Below the pieces are notes generated by a model. The model ran no database searches, was not told the DNA's origin, and worked only from the letters and a program-made list of their open reading frames with translations. Below are positions 1 through 12,404 of a stretch of 64,000 bases of DNA, in pieces; the stretch's first letter is position 1; the number at the start of each line of letters is the position of its first letter. Source of the stretch: Pohlia nutans (lineage: Eukaryota; Streptophyta; Bryopsida; Bryales; Mniaceae). The stretch is taken from NCBI GenBank assembly GCA_022496805.1, contig CM040096.1, positions 14,695,501 through 14,759,500 on the forward strand. The letters run 5' to 3'. Made by a program: the position numbers and the translations under genes.

Positions 1-38
1 GTGCAGGCGAAGGGTTTGCGGCTGCGACAAGAGGAATG

Positions 39-78
<40 letters not shown>

Positions 79-215
79 AAGGAAGACAAGAAGGAAAAGA
101 AATTGAAGACAAGAAAGAAATAAGATAAATGAAACAAGATAAAGAAAAGATAAAAGAAAAGATAAAAGATAAGATAAAAGAAAAGATAAAGATAAGAATA
201 AAAAATAAATTAAAT
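1..215. repeat. A-rich / purine simple sequence
   Basis: An A homopolymer (about 39-69) is followed by irregular AAGACAAG and AAGATAA-type repeats to about 215. The lysine-rich reading frame it creates is a by-product of the repeat, not a gene. Confidence 0.85.
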
Positions 216-3200
216 AATTGTTTGTTTATAATGAAAGTAATTGTAGAACGACAAAATTGTTCTTTTTTAGAGAACTTTTACACAAAAAAATTTAAGCAAG
301 ATTTGCTCATGAAATGAACGCACTTGGCCAAGTGCACAAATAGCGAATTGTGTGTTTTTGGTAAATACGTGTTCCTCAAAATTTTCAGATTCTAGAATAA
401 CTTTTCCATAACCTCCTTTTTTTGATAGAAAAAATAAAATTCAATGGACAAAGTTATTGATATTCTTAAACAACATTTTGTTTTTTTTTTACTTGTGGGG
501 CACTACTAAGATAAATGGTGTATTGGATACATCGTGCTCAATTGTCAAAAGGAATTATTTCCAAACATCTAGAGGTATGTTTGTGCTTTTTACATCATTG
601 CCAAAGATGCTAAGTCTCCATCTCTTAGAAAGGTTTCTAACTAATAATTTAGATACCCAATAATAGTAAAACTTGTCATCTATAAAATCCATAGCTTTTC
701 ATGCCTAAAAGAATGAATGGAAAGATAACCATATGTAATTGTCATATTATGAAGTGTCATTGTATGAAGGGTAGACTATAATACAAAAGAAAAACAAGAT
801 CATACAATTAGAGTTATGAGATATCAATAGAAAGTATTGAAATTCTAATGAAGGCAAACTTGAAAATTGGCAGTTTTTGCAGTTTTGAGTCAACACTCAC
901 TTTTGCAATCTACTTTGAATGACAAACTTATGCATTTCCAATAAATTCAAATGATACCTGCAATCTTCTTTAAAAATCTCCATTTCTAAAATATCCAAAA
1001 CTCAATAACTAGCATGGGACTTGATGTATTAATATAGATCTTGGGCAAATTGTATATCAAGAACGTTTGATTAATTCAATTCACAACTATTGGCTTGCCA
1101 CTGTACCCTCTGATTTTCAATATCATAGATAAATAGGTATTCTCTTATTAAGTCCGCTACAAACATCAATAAACACAAATCACATCTTCATTAGATACAT
1201 ATCTAAGTAATCTAACTAGTACCCTTGACATTGTTGGAAATTCACTCCACTGACTTTCAACTGTTTTAGGTGTCTTTTATTATTTAAATGAAAAACATTG
1301 TGCCACTTGTGGCACTAAAAGAAGTATTATTTAGATATTTTATAAATGAATTTTGTTCATAGAGTAAACAAAAGCATGGGTAAGCTTTCACTCTCACAAT
1401 TTTATAGTCTTATTTATCACATTTATTAGATATATTCATCATTATTATATCCATATATATATATACACATATTTATTTATTTATTTATTTATTGCTAGCA
1501 TTTACTTCATATCTAATTTATTTATTTGGAATCCTTTCTCTCCTTCCACCTACATGAATGGCTTTCTACTTTAAACTTTGCACAAGATGTTATGAAGAGC
1601 CACAATACTCGAAGATATCAAAACTTGCAAATAAAAATTGAATAATGTTACTATGAATTAAAAACTTCCTCAAGAAATTTCTCAAGAAATCCTTCAATTT
1701 TTTGGAGGTGTTTAATAAAAGTTAATTCTCACCTCCAAAAATATTTGTTGATTGATCATTATCTTGGAGAATGTTTACACACAACTTTTCCTCATGAGCC
1801 TGCACGCAAAGACAAAAAACTAGATCAAATCAAATTTTTGAAATTTGAGTGAGCTATTCAAAAATCTAAAACCACTAAATTGAATTCCAAAAGATCCTAT
1901 ATGTAGTAAGAAAATACTATACATAAGGATTTCAATGAACCAACCAATAATCCACTACTTCATCTGATTCTATCACAATTTGTATCCAAAGAAATGGTCA
2001 ATCAAGTGTCTCTATCCCAAATAGAAAGGTATGATTTTCATCTCTCTTTCTATATAAATTCATAATACAATCTCTTCTATACAATTTTCAATCTTTGGTA
2101 TAATCTTTATTGATTGAAAATTTCAAAGATTACATTCGACTACCTTAGAATGTCACTATTCCTATAAGCATATGTAGATATAAGAAGTTCATTGTTGGAT
2201 CGGAAACAATAAACGCCAATGTGCTACTATTGCTTTTAACACGACTCCACTTAATACCATGACTTTTTAAGCCTTCAACCCATTGGGCTTGATTTCTCCC
2301 TTTGGAGTAAAGGCAACAAATAACTAAATTGCCTATAATTTACATGAAATCCATATCACTATTGGGCATTTGTACACTATAGTGTTCCTCTTTGAAGTCA
2401 AAAGAACTATAAATTGAGTGCATAATCTGAATTTTTGTCCAAATTTTATTTTTTGAGAACACATTAAGACTAATTGGTGATCTTTTTAACTAAAAGAAAA
2501 TGAGTGGTGGTAAGATCGATGTATATAGAATTTAAAGATTTCTTTTTTGTTTGAAGGTTTTATATTAAAAAAAATGAATTTATGAAAGTATACTTTTAAC
2601 CAAAAAAAACAATTAAAATAGAAAATTTCATATTGTGTGATTTGTAAAAAAAAATTGAAATTCCAATTTGAGGCCCGTGTGTAATATCTTATTTAGATTA
2701 CTATAATGATTTCAAAATTACTTTAATCTTCTTTAACATGCTAAAAAAACCTAAATGCTAAAAATTGTTTATCTTAAGTTCAGGTCAATTAAAACATATT
2801 TATGTAACAGCATTTGCGGAAATAAGTTTTAGAACTAAACTTCAATAGAGTTAACCGAAAAGTCATCCCAAAGAGGAAAGTTTTAGCAAACTCGTGTTGA
2901 ATTCCTCTTGAACTCATATTGAAATATAAATAGACCAAAAACTAGTCTATAATGAGTTGGGAGACAATCTAAAGCAAGCCACTGTCATTATTCTCCACAC
3001 TTCGCAATGACTCCCACACCTTCCACCAAAGCTCCAAGCCCATGGCCCACAAGGAGACAATCTATGACACAACACTATTCAACCCAAGTTTAGTTCAATT
3101 GAAAGGTTAGAAGTAGAGCAACAAGGGAGGTTAGATGGGCTTCTTTTCGGTTAGCTCAAATATGTCTAGGGAGTTTTGATGTTCAAAATTCAAAAACAGC

Positions 3201-3548
3201 GTTGCAAATAGTCTGCATACTTAAAAAAGTAGTTATGTGACACAAAAGAAATGCAAAAGGTTCTTTGGTTTAGCAACGTCTTTTTCAAAATTTGTCATCA
3301 TATTTTGTCTTTTAGGTATATATGTTACTTACTTTTCATAGTTTCACAAGTTTCATACCATCAAATCATCCTATATAGAGTTTAGAAGGTCAAAAGGTCA
3401 AAAAACTACAAAGGTGACTAAAAAAGAGGAACATTGTAGTGTGCAACTATCCTATTTTAAATTTTAAATACTACCAAATTTTATTACGTAAAATACAATT
3501 GTATACAAAATATAATTTAGTGTCGTTTAGAATTGCAAAAGTCGTTAC
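216..3548. other. AT-rich stretch with no recognisable gene
   Basis: About 3.3 kb of AT-rich DNA with only short reading frames in all frames and short (TA)n and (TTTA)n runs near 1455-1495. The missing 3' exon(s) of the aspartic protease encoded on the minus strand should lie here, because its last clear exon ends at 3549 with a splice donor, but I could not find a convincing C-terminal protease motif. Confidence 0.6.
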
Positions 3549-5618
3549 ATCCCAAACTAAGTAGTTTGTAGGTTGAACAATCAAATACTGAACATGGCCT
3601 CTAGATATTCCTTCAAATGCAAATGTAAGAGGTGAAAAATCACGAATTGGCGATGCTTTAGCCTGCAAGTTTTTATTCATATTTAATAATAATGAAATAT
3701 TTAACTTGTATGTTCTTCAGCAAATTCACAGAATTTAAATCTTGACGAAAGTATTAAGCATACTTTAAGGAGTGTCTTTCCTATCCCTACCAAATACTAT
3801 TCATTGCAACATTTTAAAGAGACTGGACATTTTAGTATTTTACAACCAAAACAAACTATGTGAAATATTTGGAAAGATATGGAATTATTTTATTTAAGAA
3901 TAGTAAAAAGTAAAATGCAGACCAAGATATTTGCAGGTGGCTTCCAACATACTCTTTGGTAATCGAAGGAGTATTCATCGTTATCAACCACTTTGAGGTA
4001 CCCCCTACTTGTTGCATAGTCGTCAAGCTGTTCCCTACCACTTTAGCTTAGAATGTTCTATAATACATAATCTAACCTCACATATGCACATTTTTGTATC
4101 TCAATGACCACTCAAGTTTACGATTTCCATATCACTTTGGGATATGAAGAATATTTAATTATGAATGTGATGAAGAATATTTAATTAGAATAATCAAATC
4201 ATTATATGGTAAAAAAAATTAATCACTTACAGGGTGATTGCATGGTACGGTTCACCATATTGAGGGAATCTTGGATTGTACAAAATTGTGGCTTTAGGTG
4301 ACATTTGTGCATGTTGTGCATTTTGTTTAAAAATCTAACTTTTAAATTGATATAAAAATATGATGCAATGATACAATGAAAAATGAAGTGTACCAACTTT
4401 TAAATTTATATACGTATTAACCATAGAATAAAATCTTATTTTCTCAAATTTATTGATAACTTCTAGCACCAATTTCTATTTATCAATTTCAAAAAGTTTT
4501 TAAAAATTGCTAAGTTGTGCATTGCGGCACAAAAGCTAGCAAACCGTACCATGCAAACACCCCAGCCTCTAATAGTTTTAGAAATGACTTTAATGTCATA
4601 GGTGGCCAAAAATAATGGAAAAAACTCACCATTAGCAAGAGCGGACCATACATTCCTCTAGCCAGGTATGAAATATCGCTCCCAGTGTCAAAAACCACGA
4701 TAGACCTTAGGACAATGTCTTTTTTATCAAACTTTATGGACAAAAGATTTGTAGCATGCATACAATAATACCTAGACAACACACAAATTAAAATTTTCTT
4801 TTAGAAAACTATTTTGGTAGTTCAAGGTTCTAGTAGTACGAGCATCTCCAACAGTCTCATCAAAACCACCTCAGAAATTGAAAAAATGGGAGCCTAGAAA
4901 TTTATATTCAAGATTTGGATTGGGCGAGACCCAACCGTTTTAGATGTCAATCCCTCTCCTAGTTCTATCCATTTAATCTCTCACCTTGCTTTCCATCTTC
5001 ATTGGCCAATATTTGGTCAATTCATACCCTTAACTCAATTAGTCGGCTTGGAGTAAACACATGCCAAGTTTGGCGCATGGAGTGTTTTGACTCTTTATTC
5101 AATGTTTAGCAATTGTTCAACCTCATTTTTTTTTTTTTCAAAGCACCGACTCAAAATATTTTAGTTGACATGGTTTATTTGGAGACCGTGAGAGATGAGC
5201 TGAGTAAAATGTAAAATATCAATCTTTTAACATGAAGACAATTTGAATACACTATTAAACGCACATGTTTCTGGGATGTGTTCCATAATGAAGCTTTGAC
5301 CAAACCGACTTTCTTTTGTCAAACTTCTTAAAGTCCGTACCCATGGAGATGTAGCCTACGGGCAATGCAGGACCAGGTAGCATAGTCCAATGCACTCTCT
5401 TTGTCAAACAAACAACAAGCACGCGATGTTTGATAGCCTTGTTCATTGTCCATTGATCTAGAAGAGTCCCTTTACAATTTCCAAGACCAATTAGGCCATC
5501 AGTAATGAGTGGAAGAAGCTCCATACTCGTTCCTAGTTGTTTACCAACCACACAACTGAAAAACAGCACAAATTATGGCATTTATCATAAAACAACACAA
5601 AATACTATTTATTTTAAA

Positions 5619-5651
<33 letters not shown>

Positions 5652-7610
5652 TTATATATTACTATATGCTTCATTAACTTACAAATTCACCCCAATCAAT
5701 AGTGTTACTATCATCAATCCCTCTCATTTGTAATAGTAAAACCTATGCCTAAACAAAGAAGTTTGCTATATAATACTATTTGATGATTTTGCAAGAAGCC
5801 CAAACTAGGTCTTATGTTTTTTTAGCGTTTTTGAGTAAGTCCTATATGGAGTTTCTTTTCTTCAAAATGATTTGTTTTTTTGCCAACTCATATAATGTTC
5901 TTCCATGATTCCAGTGATAACAATTTTGGCTCCATCTAAATTATATATTTCACAATATGATTGATTGAATTTGTCATTTTACAACCATGAATCCTTCTTC
6001 TTATAGAGAATAATAATAGGTGCTCAAGTGAATACCCAAACAAGCCAAACGTTTTTCTTTCGCTTTTGTCTTCTAATGCCACTGTGATGCTTTCATTCAC
6101 AACCAAACCTTCATAGTTTGAATCATCTCCATACCGAGCAACAAATACGCATTGATAATTGTTAATAGTATTGCATGCTGGTTTTATTGCACTACTTAAA
6201 GTTTGAAATTCTTGACAGGCTGTTGCAGTTTTCCCTACACAATTAATGTAAGAATTATCTTCAGGCACAAACAATCCATTGGGACCCTGCAAATCGTTGT
6301 TGAACATACTATCAACTATATTGTTTTGATAACTTCAAATTTCTACATGAAAAGAGCTTACATTCCAATATTTGGCTATGGTGTAGGACTTGCTAAGGCT
6401 CTATGTGTCCTAATGCACACTATGGTCAACAATCTCTTAAACATAATTCTTGATGTGCCTTATTGCATTTTTGTACACTATCACAGTAATTGATTTTTAA
6501 ATCAAATTTAAATTTACGTAATATGAATATAATGAAAGTAAAATAAAGAAACAACACAATTATGTACTTTTCAACTATACACTAGAATTTCATTGTTTAA
6601 AAAAAAATTATCTTGAAATATCCAAATTCCAAAAATTCCATTGTAATTCAATTTTAAATGGTTTATGTCCAAATTTTGATTGCAAAAATGATTGGAACTC
6701 AATTATTTTTCTGGATTTTTTTGGAATTTCACACCCAAAAAATTTTAGCGACAAATATTTAAAAAATCTTTTTTAAAATGTATAATTAATAATAGATTGC
6801 CCCTAAATTTGTATAATAAATAATAAATTATAAGTTGTATAATGTATAATAAATAAAAAATTGCCCCTAAAGTTTTCTAATACAATAGAGTTGGTTACAA
6901 TGCCCATTGCTAGCATTGTAGATTTGTAGGTGGCCGGTAGGACTCACCGAACTCGAAATCTGTGACATAATGTGAGTAATAGCACAATACACCCATGTTA
7001 TTGCACTCCCCGTGTCGATATGAAAGTTGTATTTCACAGGAGGGACTCCCAATTTCATTTCAATGTAGAATGGTTCTCTGTGTAAATTGCATAGGAAAAA
7101 AGCCTATACATCAGTTTGCTTCAAAAGAGCATATCTAAACACATTGCAAACAAATCCTCACTTCACTAGTAAAAATCACGACCGTAGAAAAGACCCACAA
7201 GAAGACCCCACTTGACAAACTAGACCAGTTCTGGGTCTTTTTGGGCACGCTTATGTGGTCTATCCAGGCAACATTTCTATTAGTGCTTACAACTCAAAAT
7301 CAATAATAAAACCATAGTTGCGAAGAACAGCACATTGAAATGAAGAATCCAAGTACATGTCATCCTTGTTTCGTCGATGTCCTCCAAGGACGGGCATCCG
7401 TACATCCGAGTGCGCCTCACCTTGAATCCCCCTTTTGTTTCCAAGCCTCCAAGACCTTGCACGGCCTCCCATTCCATGGCTATCATTTTGAAAATGTCTG
7501 TGGTAGTGATATAATGGAAACACAATCCCCAAATTCCTTACATCCACCCGTGATGTTCGAGAGCTCCATGTTAGAATTGAAATGGCCATACTACACATCG
7601 CAAACACCAT
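3549..7610 (-). CDS. Plant-type aspartic protease (pepsin family A1), spliced, 3' end not found
   Basis: Predicted aspartyl endopeptidase of the plant nepenthesin/Asp1-like group, normally secreted or vacuolar. Seven exons on the minus strand fit without a phase error: 7610-7291, 7077-6948, 6286-6036, 5555-5265, 4771-4630, 4027-3923 and 3662-3549 (451 codons so far). The chosen ATG is at 7610 and is followed by a short hydrophobic stretch that could be a weak signal peptide. The first active site is DTGS at residues 128-131, inside IDTGSAITWVYC. FGCVVG is rebuilt across intron 3, followed by DGLIGLG. The second active site is FDTGS at residues 358-362. CWK and the FSPLTFAF stretch follow at family spacing. 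Donors are GTAAGC, GTGAGT, GTATTC, GTGCGT, GTGAGT and GTCTGC; the sixth is weak. The last exon ends at GTAACG, and the expected C-terminal IGD-type motif was not found. Either a 3' exon was missed or the gene is truncated. Intron 1 and intron 5 each contain a MITE. Confidence 0.72.
4232..4562. mobile_element. Tourist/Harbinger-like MITE in intron 5 of the protease gene
   Basis: About 331 bp bounded by inverted ends that begin GGGTG(A/T)TTGCATGG and match at 20 of 21 positions. No coding capacity. The ends resemble Tourist-type MITEs of plants, but I see no clean target-site duplication, so the superfamily is inferred from the termini only. Confidence 0.6.
5622..5646. repeat. (TA)n microsatellite
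   Basis: Uninterrupted AT dinucleotide run in intron 4 of the minus-strand protease gene. Confidence 0.8.
7164..7285. mobile_element. CACTA-type MITE in intron 1 of the protease gene, TSD CTT
   Basis: 122 bp with ends CACTAGTA and TATTAGTG, the CACTA terminal motif, plus an internal inverted repeat around the GACCC/GGGTC motifs. It is flanked by CTT at 7161-7163 and 7286-7288, a 3-bp duplication as expected for CACTA elements. It sits 5 bp inside the intron, so the donor GTAAG is made of GT plus the duplicated target bases. Confidence 0.75.
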
Positions 7611-8261
7611 TACGCATACACAATTATGCGTTGTCCACCACTGATTAAAATGAAGCACACTCTGTCCAAATCCAAAACACAATTTTCCATCACGTTAACT
7701 GGAAATACCTACAAGAAGTATGAATTGCTTTTCAAATGAAATATGTTCATAAAACTACTACTACATAGGACCTTTAAAAATAAGAATTAACATTCCCAAA
7801 AAATAATTAATTAAATAATAAAACAACAAGCCCTTGATAATTGGAGGCTTTTATAAACTTCACGAAACCCTAGAAATTTTCATGCTGACCTCATCGTCAC
7901 GGCTTCTCCATGGACCTCGCAAGTTACTCCCATGATATCCCCGTCTCATTATTCCTTATTCTCCTATTTTTGTTTTTCCATGTTTTTTAATGCCAACAAC
8001 AAAAACAACATTCTAGTCTAAGTAACGGAATATATTGATGTTAAGATAAACATTTCTCATTTCATTTAAATTGTTTCTTTTATTGTCAAGTGGTAATAAA
8101 AACATCAATTGCGAGATGGAGCAATCGTTTATTCATCATAGAAGGAACATGATATCAAACCCTAATGCTTGCCATTTTCTCAATGAAGATTATAATTATT
8201 CCCAAACAACAATTGATTACAAAAAATTATGATTTGCATTTTATACAAAAAATCATTGCTT
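7611..8261. promoter_or_regulatory. Upstream flank of the protease gene
   Basis: AT-rich sequence upstream of the minus-strand ATG at 7610. It should hold the protease promoter, but no specific element could be assigned. Confidence 0.3.
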
Positions 8262-8550
8262 GCATCAGGAATTTAGGACTTCACTAATTTTTAACAATTT
8301 CCGTGCAACATCCGATATATCGTGAGTTCGTACATATTTCGCACGGATTCTGCACGGCTTTCGCGCTAATTCCACATTGATTCTACACTGTGTAAGATAA
8401 CGAAAAGAGTGAATGTAAAAGCCGTGCAGATTCAGTGCAGAATTAGCGCAAAATCCGAGTGGAATCTGTGCAAAAAATGTACGAACCTATGAAATATCGG
8501 ATGTCGCACAGAAATCGTTAAAAATCAGTGAAGTCCTAAATTCTTGATGC
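8262..8550. mobile_element. Foldback MITE, copy 1
   Basis: 289 bp that is largely one imperfect palindrome. The left end reads GCATCAGGAATTTAGGACTT and the right end is its near-perfect reverse complement, with inverted homology continuing inward past GTTAAAAATC and the GTGCGACATCCGATAT motif. A second copy lies at 38313-38604. Confidence 0.8.
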
Positions 8551-9225
8551 TTGTAGTATTGGAAACGGCACCTTGTCAACCCTCAATGGAATAGAATCCA
8601 CCATCAGTGGAGCAAAGCCTTTTCAGTTGCAAATGAGTGTTTGCAATATCCTTTTGTTTAAAAGCAATGACTCCATAATAGATTTCAGTAGAGTCCTTGA
8701 ATTCTAAACTACACCAATGCCTCAATGATTGGATGGCTAGGTGACAAGCTATAGTAGGATGATAATAGTTTGTACCCAGATCAACGATATTTCCATTAGA
8801 TGAGGTTGATATCTTGAACTTTTTTGGTTATGATCTTGTGTACTAGCTTCGATCACAATTATGACCTCTTTACTCATATTCAGAAGCAAAATACAAGCTA
8901 CAAGTGAACTAGCTAGAAAATAGAAAAAATCTAATAAAGACAAATTTTAACAAGAAATCAAAAGGTATTAGTTGTGTTTCTATTTTATTTTGGTTATCCC
9001 TTTCTCAATATTTCTAGGTAATATGTCTTCATAAAACACAAGGTACATTTAAAGTTTGAATTCGTGAATAAATATAACATACCATAAAAAAATTCTAAAG
9101 GCAACTCTCCCTGCTAATGGAAGGAGTAGTGTGTTTTTCCATAATTCAAGTGCTTATAACTATTTTTTTTCAATCGTGGAGAAAAAAATTAATAAAAAAA
9201 ATCCTCCCTTCCAACCAAGATACAT
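8551..9225. other. AT-rich stretch, nothing recognised
   Basis: No coding signal. The only reading frames are short, AT-driven and without recognisable motifs. Confidence 0.5.
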
Positions 9226-9556
9226 GTTTAAAAGTCACAATTATGTTAAATCATCTCAACCAACCGAAAGATGGGTCCAAAAGTCACAACCATGTTTCAT
9301 TGTGTTCAACCAAGGTCTATGTTGAAAAGTCACAAGTGTGTTTCATCCCTTCGAAAATCAAGGCAAAATTTTTAAAATCACAACCGTGTTTAACCAATGC
9401 AAGAATCCAAAAATCACAATTGTGTTTTATTCCTTCCCTAAAGGCATGAGTCTAAAAGTCATGTAAGAGTATATAGTATATATGTTGTTCTCGGGATATG
9501 GATCCAAAAGTAACAAATCTCTTGTTTTTGAAAAAAAAATCCAAAATCACAACACG
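9226..9556 (+). repeat. Degenerate tandem repeat with AAAAGTCACAA core
   Basis: The core AAAAGTCACAA or AAAATCACAA recurs about eight times at irregular 35-50 bp spacing (about 9230, 9279, 9325, 9374, 9409, 9454, 9506 and 9543). It is often preceded by TCC and followed by a GTGTTT-like segment. The 110-residue reading frame here only reflects the repeat. Confidence 0.65.
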
Positions 9557-9714
9557 CATTAATGCTACATGACACAACTTTTAATCATACTTGTCGACAG
9601 TTATTTAACTCATTTGATACAAATGTTATTTTCTTTAAGGTGTCTAAATCATGTGCACAAATCTTGGAGCTATCTAACTTAAATGCACGATGGCAGCTAC
9701 TCCTTATAAACGTC

Positions 9715-10124
9715 TGCTCGGTAATCACTATCGGGAGGGATAAAAACTAGTAGGAAGGACAGAAACCAATGAATCTGGAAACGCTAAGAGAAAAATACTA
9801 CCGGAACTGGGTCGGTAATCTCTCAAAACAGTATAATCAAAACTGGAATCATCAAACAAGAGTATCCGGAAGGAACTACTCGGTAAGTAAAGTATCAAAA
9901 GGAAAAGGATTGAGACAAAGCAATCGTATATCTCGAAAAATGAGTCGTGCCAATGAGTTTGGCTCCAATGCTTATATACATAAATACAACCAGATCTGAC
10001 AGTTAGGTTAGATCGGTAAAAAGTGTTTTCTTAGATCTACTTCCAGTGGTAACTTGGAATTTTACCGGAGTAGTAAAAAATTCAGATCGGTAAGCTACCG
10101 GTAATTACGAATTTACCGTTAACA
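9715..10124 (-). mobile_element. Possible solo LTR (CGGTAA-rich)
   Basis: Read on the minus strand, this 410-bp segment starts TGTTAACGG and ends ACCGAGCA (TG...CA ends). It has a TATATAAG box roughly a third of the way in and repeats CGGTAA/TTACCG many times. No matching target-site duplication and no second LTR or internal retrotransposon domain are visible, so this is an inference from layout. Confidence 0.35.
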
Positions 10125-10592
10125 CACGAGTCTTACACTTGTTTAGCTCTAGTGCACCACTCTAACTTGGAGTTGTCTATCTCCAACGAATTAATACCTC
10201 TTTTAGAATTGTCTAAGCCCAGTGCACATATCTTAAAGTTGGCGTTAACCCCCTTCCATTTTTCAGTTTTTTGGAGCAATCTACTATACTTGTCTTTCAA
10301 CACTAGCTATTACCAATGACAATTAGTGTACATCCATTCATCAATTAACCCATCGAGGACAAAGCCACTATGTATTCCAAAAATTGTTGTAAAACTGCCA
10401 TATCTAACGCAACAAGTAAAATATTTGAAAAAGTAGATTTCTCTCATTTGCAACTTTATAATATTTCCCCATGCTATTATGAAAATGTGTGAAATATCTA
10501 GCTCATTTGCCTTTGTAGATGGCGACATTATACCACTTTAAGTGAAGACTTTTTAATTTTTTCCCCGCTTGCACAACAAGGTCATTGGACTC

Positions 10593-11141
10593 TTAACCCC
10601 TAAGCGACCAATCGATCATTTTTTGGTTGCAGCCCAAACAGCAGTGATTGCCCATGGTCAAGAAATGACATTTTTTGAGTTTTGATTTTTTGTTGAAATT
10701 GGAAGTAGAGATCAAGTTCTAGATTTGTTTGATGCATTTCATTCGCAATATTGAGATTCACTAAGGAATTTTTCAAAGACAAACACCTCAACATTGTCCT
10801 AGTGTTATAAAAAAATTATTTCGGGGAAAGTAATGATGTTCTCTCATTTGAAATTTTTGTTCTATTAATTTTAGAATAGAATGTCTAGTTTTAACCAATC
10901 ATACCAAATTTCAAATTCTAAAAATAAAAATAGGAATTTTGGTGAATATTAAATAGAAAATGCATCTAAATTCATTAAATGAGTGTCTAAAACAATTTTT
11001 GAAAGTTTGACCTCACAGATAATTACTAAACATCATGTTTCTCATTTTCTCTTTGGGACCGAAATTCATCAAAGTTGCGGAAGTAACATTTTATAACACA
11101 TCTAGGTTTTGCCCTTACCCAGTGGGTGATTTAGGGATTAA
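10593..11141. mobile_element. piggyBac-like MITE (TTAA-flanked), copy 1
   Basis: 549 bp running from TTAACCCCTAAGCG to TTTAGGGATTAA, so CCC-beginning inverted ends sit inside TTAA. The interior is related, in inverted orientation, to the element at 47056-47607, including a shared stretch about failing-splice-free AT-rich DNA with the words TTTCGGGGAAAGTAATGATG and its counterpart. No transposase is encoded. Confidence 0.65.
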
Positions 11142-11736
11142 TCATCTTTGTGATTATGGAATTTGGGATTATGCAACTTTGATATTTTTACCCATTGTTT
11201 AGATAGTCATATATTAGTTATTTTTGTGCTAATTTTCAAAGATAACTGAGGTGTTTAATATACCCAAAATCATCTTGCACCGAAACAATGTTCAAAACAT
11301 GGCAACTACACTTGCAAGATTCCAAGTCTTCTTTTGAGAATTCCTACACCTCCAAGAGAAATGCAAGATTTGTATGACTATGTATGCACTATGTATCCTA
11401 CTTTGAGTGGAGGATTGCATGGCATTCAATAAGAGCATGCCACGAAGAGTTGATGTTGATTTGACAGCTAAAAGCTATTCGACAAAGTACCAAAGGATTA
11501 CTGAAAAACTAGTAGTATATATAGAACTTGTACATAGTTCACATTTGTCTTTGTAGCATGTTTTCTTCTAGATGATGTAATTTACATACATGTACACAAC
11601 TTCACATCTAACTTTCAGATTTGTGAAAGGGTATTTGAATCATGGGTTATGGTTGTCTACCAAATTTGGGCTTGACTCAAGTGTACACAATTTTGTTCGT
11701 CACTATATGTGAATATGTGACACATTCAAGTGGATT

Positions 11737-11928
11737 CTTAACTACTTTTTACTTTAATGAAATGGATTTTGTTTATATTTTGGCAACATGTCCAAGTTCA
11801 TTCAAAACGATCCAAAAATCGATAAGTATTTTGGAAAATTAGTCCCCGTGACATAAACTTTTCTAAAAGGCTTGCACCAGTACCAGTCATGGACCTTGTG
11901 AGAAATTACCACTCCCACCAATCCCTCT
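11737..11928. repeat. Dispersed repeat, copy 1 (partner 15551-15738)
   Basis: About 190 bp that aligns with 15551-15738 in the same orientation at clearly diverged identity. It starts at CTTAACTAC, includes ACATAAACTTTTCTAAAAGG and ends after the ACCACTCCCACCA motif. It overlaps the 3' end of the Myb/SANT-like remnant. Confidence 0.7.
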
Positions 11929-12404
11929 AGCATAGTCATCAAGAGCAACATGTTCTGATCTTCGAGCAATTGGGCCTTACACATTTGTGTTTGTACCATC
12001 GTCATCATTGCTTTAACTTGGACAATATATATTGCCCCCTTTTTCACCTTGAGATCCTCTTTGTTTGCCTTAATTCCTCTCAGTTGCTCCCAAATCACCC
12101 TCCGACGCTCATTCACCATTGTGGCCCCCTTCGAAATCGCCCCTCTCTTTTTAGTCATGTCATTAGTGTAAACAGAAATCGAACTCCTCTGAAATGGGCG
12201 CTCTCTTCTTAGCTATTGGCGGTGTTGTTTGCGTCTAACCCTCCACCCACTAGGAGTGATCTTCTCTAAACCTCCACCCACTTTGAGATATCTTTCACCA
12301 ACACCCAACAATAGTCCAAAAACAAATCCCCCTTTTGCAAACTTGAGTTGATACAAATCATGTGCCTTCTTCAAAGTGTCCGCCGGGCTTGTACCACTCT
12401 TCAA
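11802..12404 (-). pseudogene. Remnant of a plant Myb/SANT-like or NAM-associated transposon-linked protein
   Basis: Two adjacent minus-strand frames (12404-12213 and 12158-11802) resemble the C-terminal half of plant NAM-associated / PIF-Harbinger ORF1-type proteins. One has SGTSPADTLKKAHDLYQ followed by a GGFVF stretch; the other has MTKKRGAISKGAT followed by a lysine/methionine-rich helix. They are split by stops and lack the N-terminal DNA-binding part. The family assignment is from memory of such sequences and is tentative; decay is evident. Confidence 0.4.

Noticed and set aside
129..317. 62-codon lysine-rich frame
   Set aside because: Translation of a purine microsatellite.
2180..2340. 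Minus-strand segment reading IIGNLVICCLYSKGRNQAQW, considered as the missing protease C-terminus
   Set aside because: Only vaguely like the IGD-containing C-terminal motif, preceded directly by a stop and without a convincing acceptor in phase.
4240..4330. Minus-strand frame with MSPKATILYNPRF ending at a GTAAGT donor, considered as an extra protease exon
   Set aside because: It lies inside the Tourist-like MITE at 4232-4562, and exon 5 joins exon 6 in phase without it.
7340..7648. 102-codon plus-strand frame
   Set aside because: Antisense to protease exon 1; the minus-strand frame joins in phase to the catalytic exon and this one has no domain.
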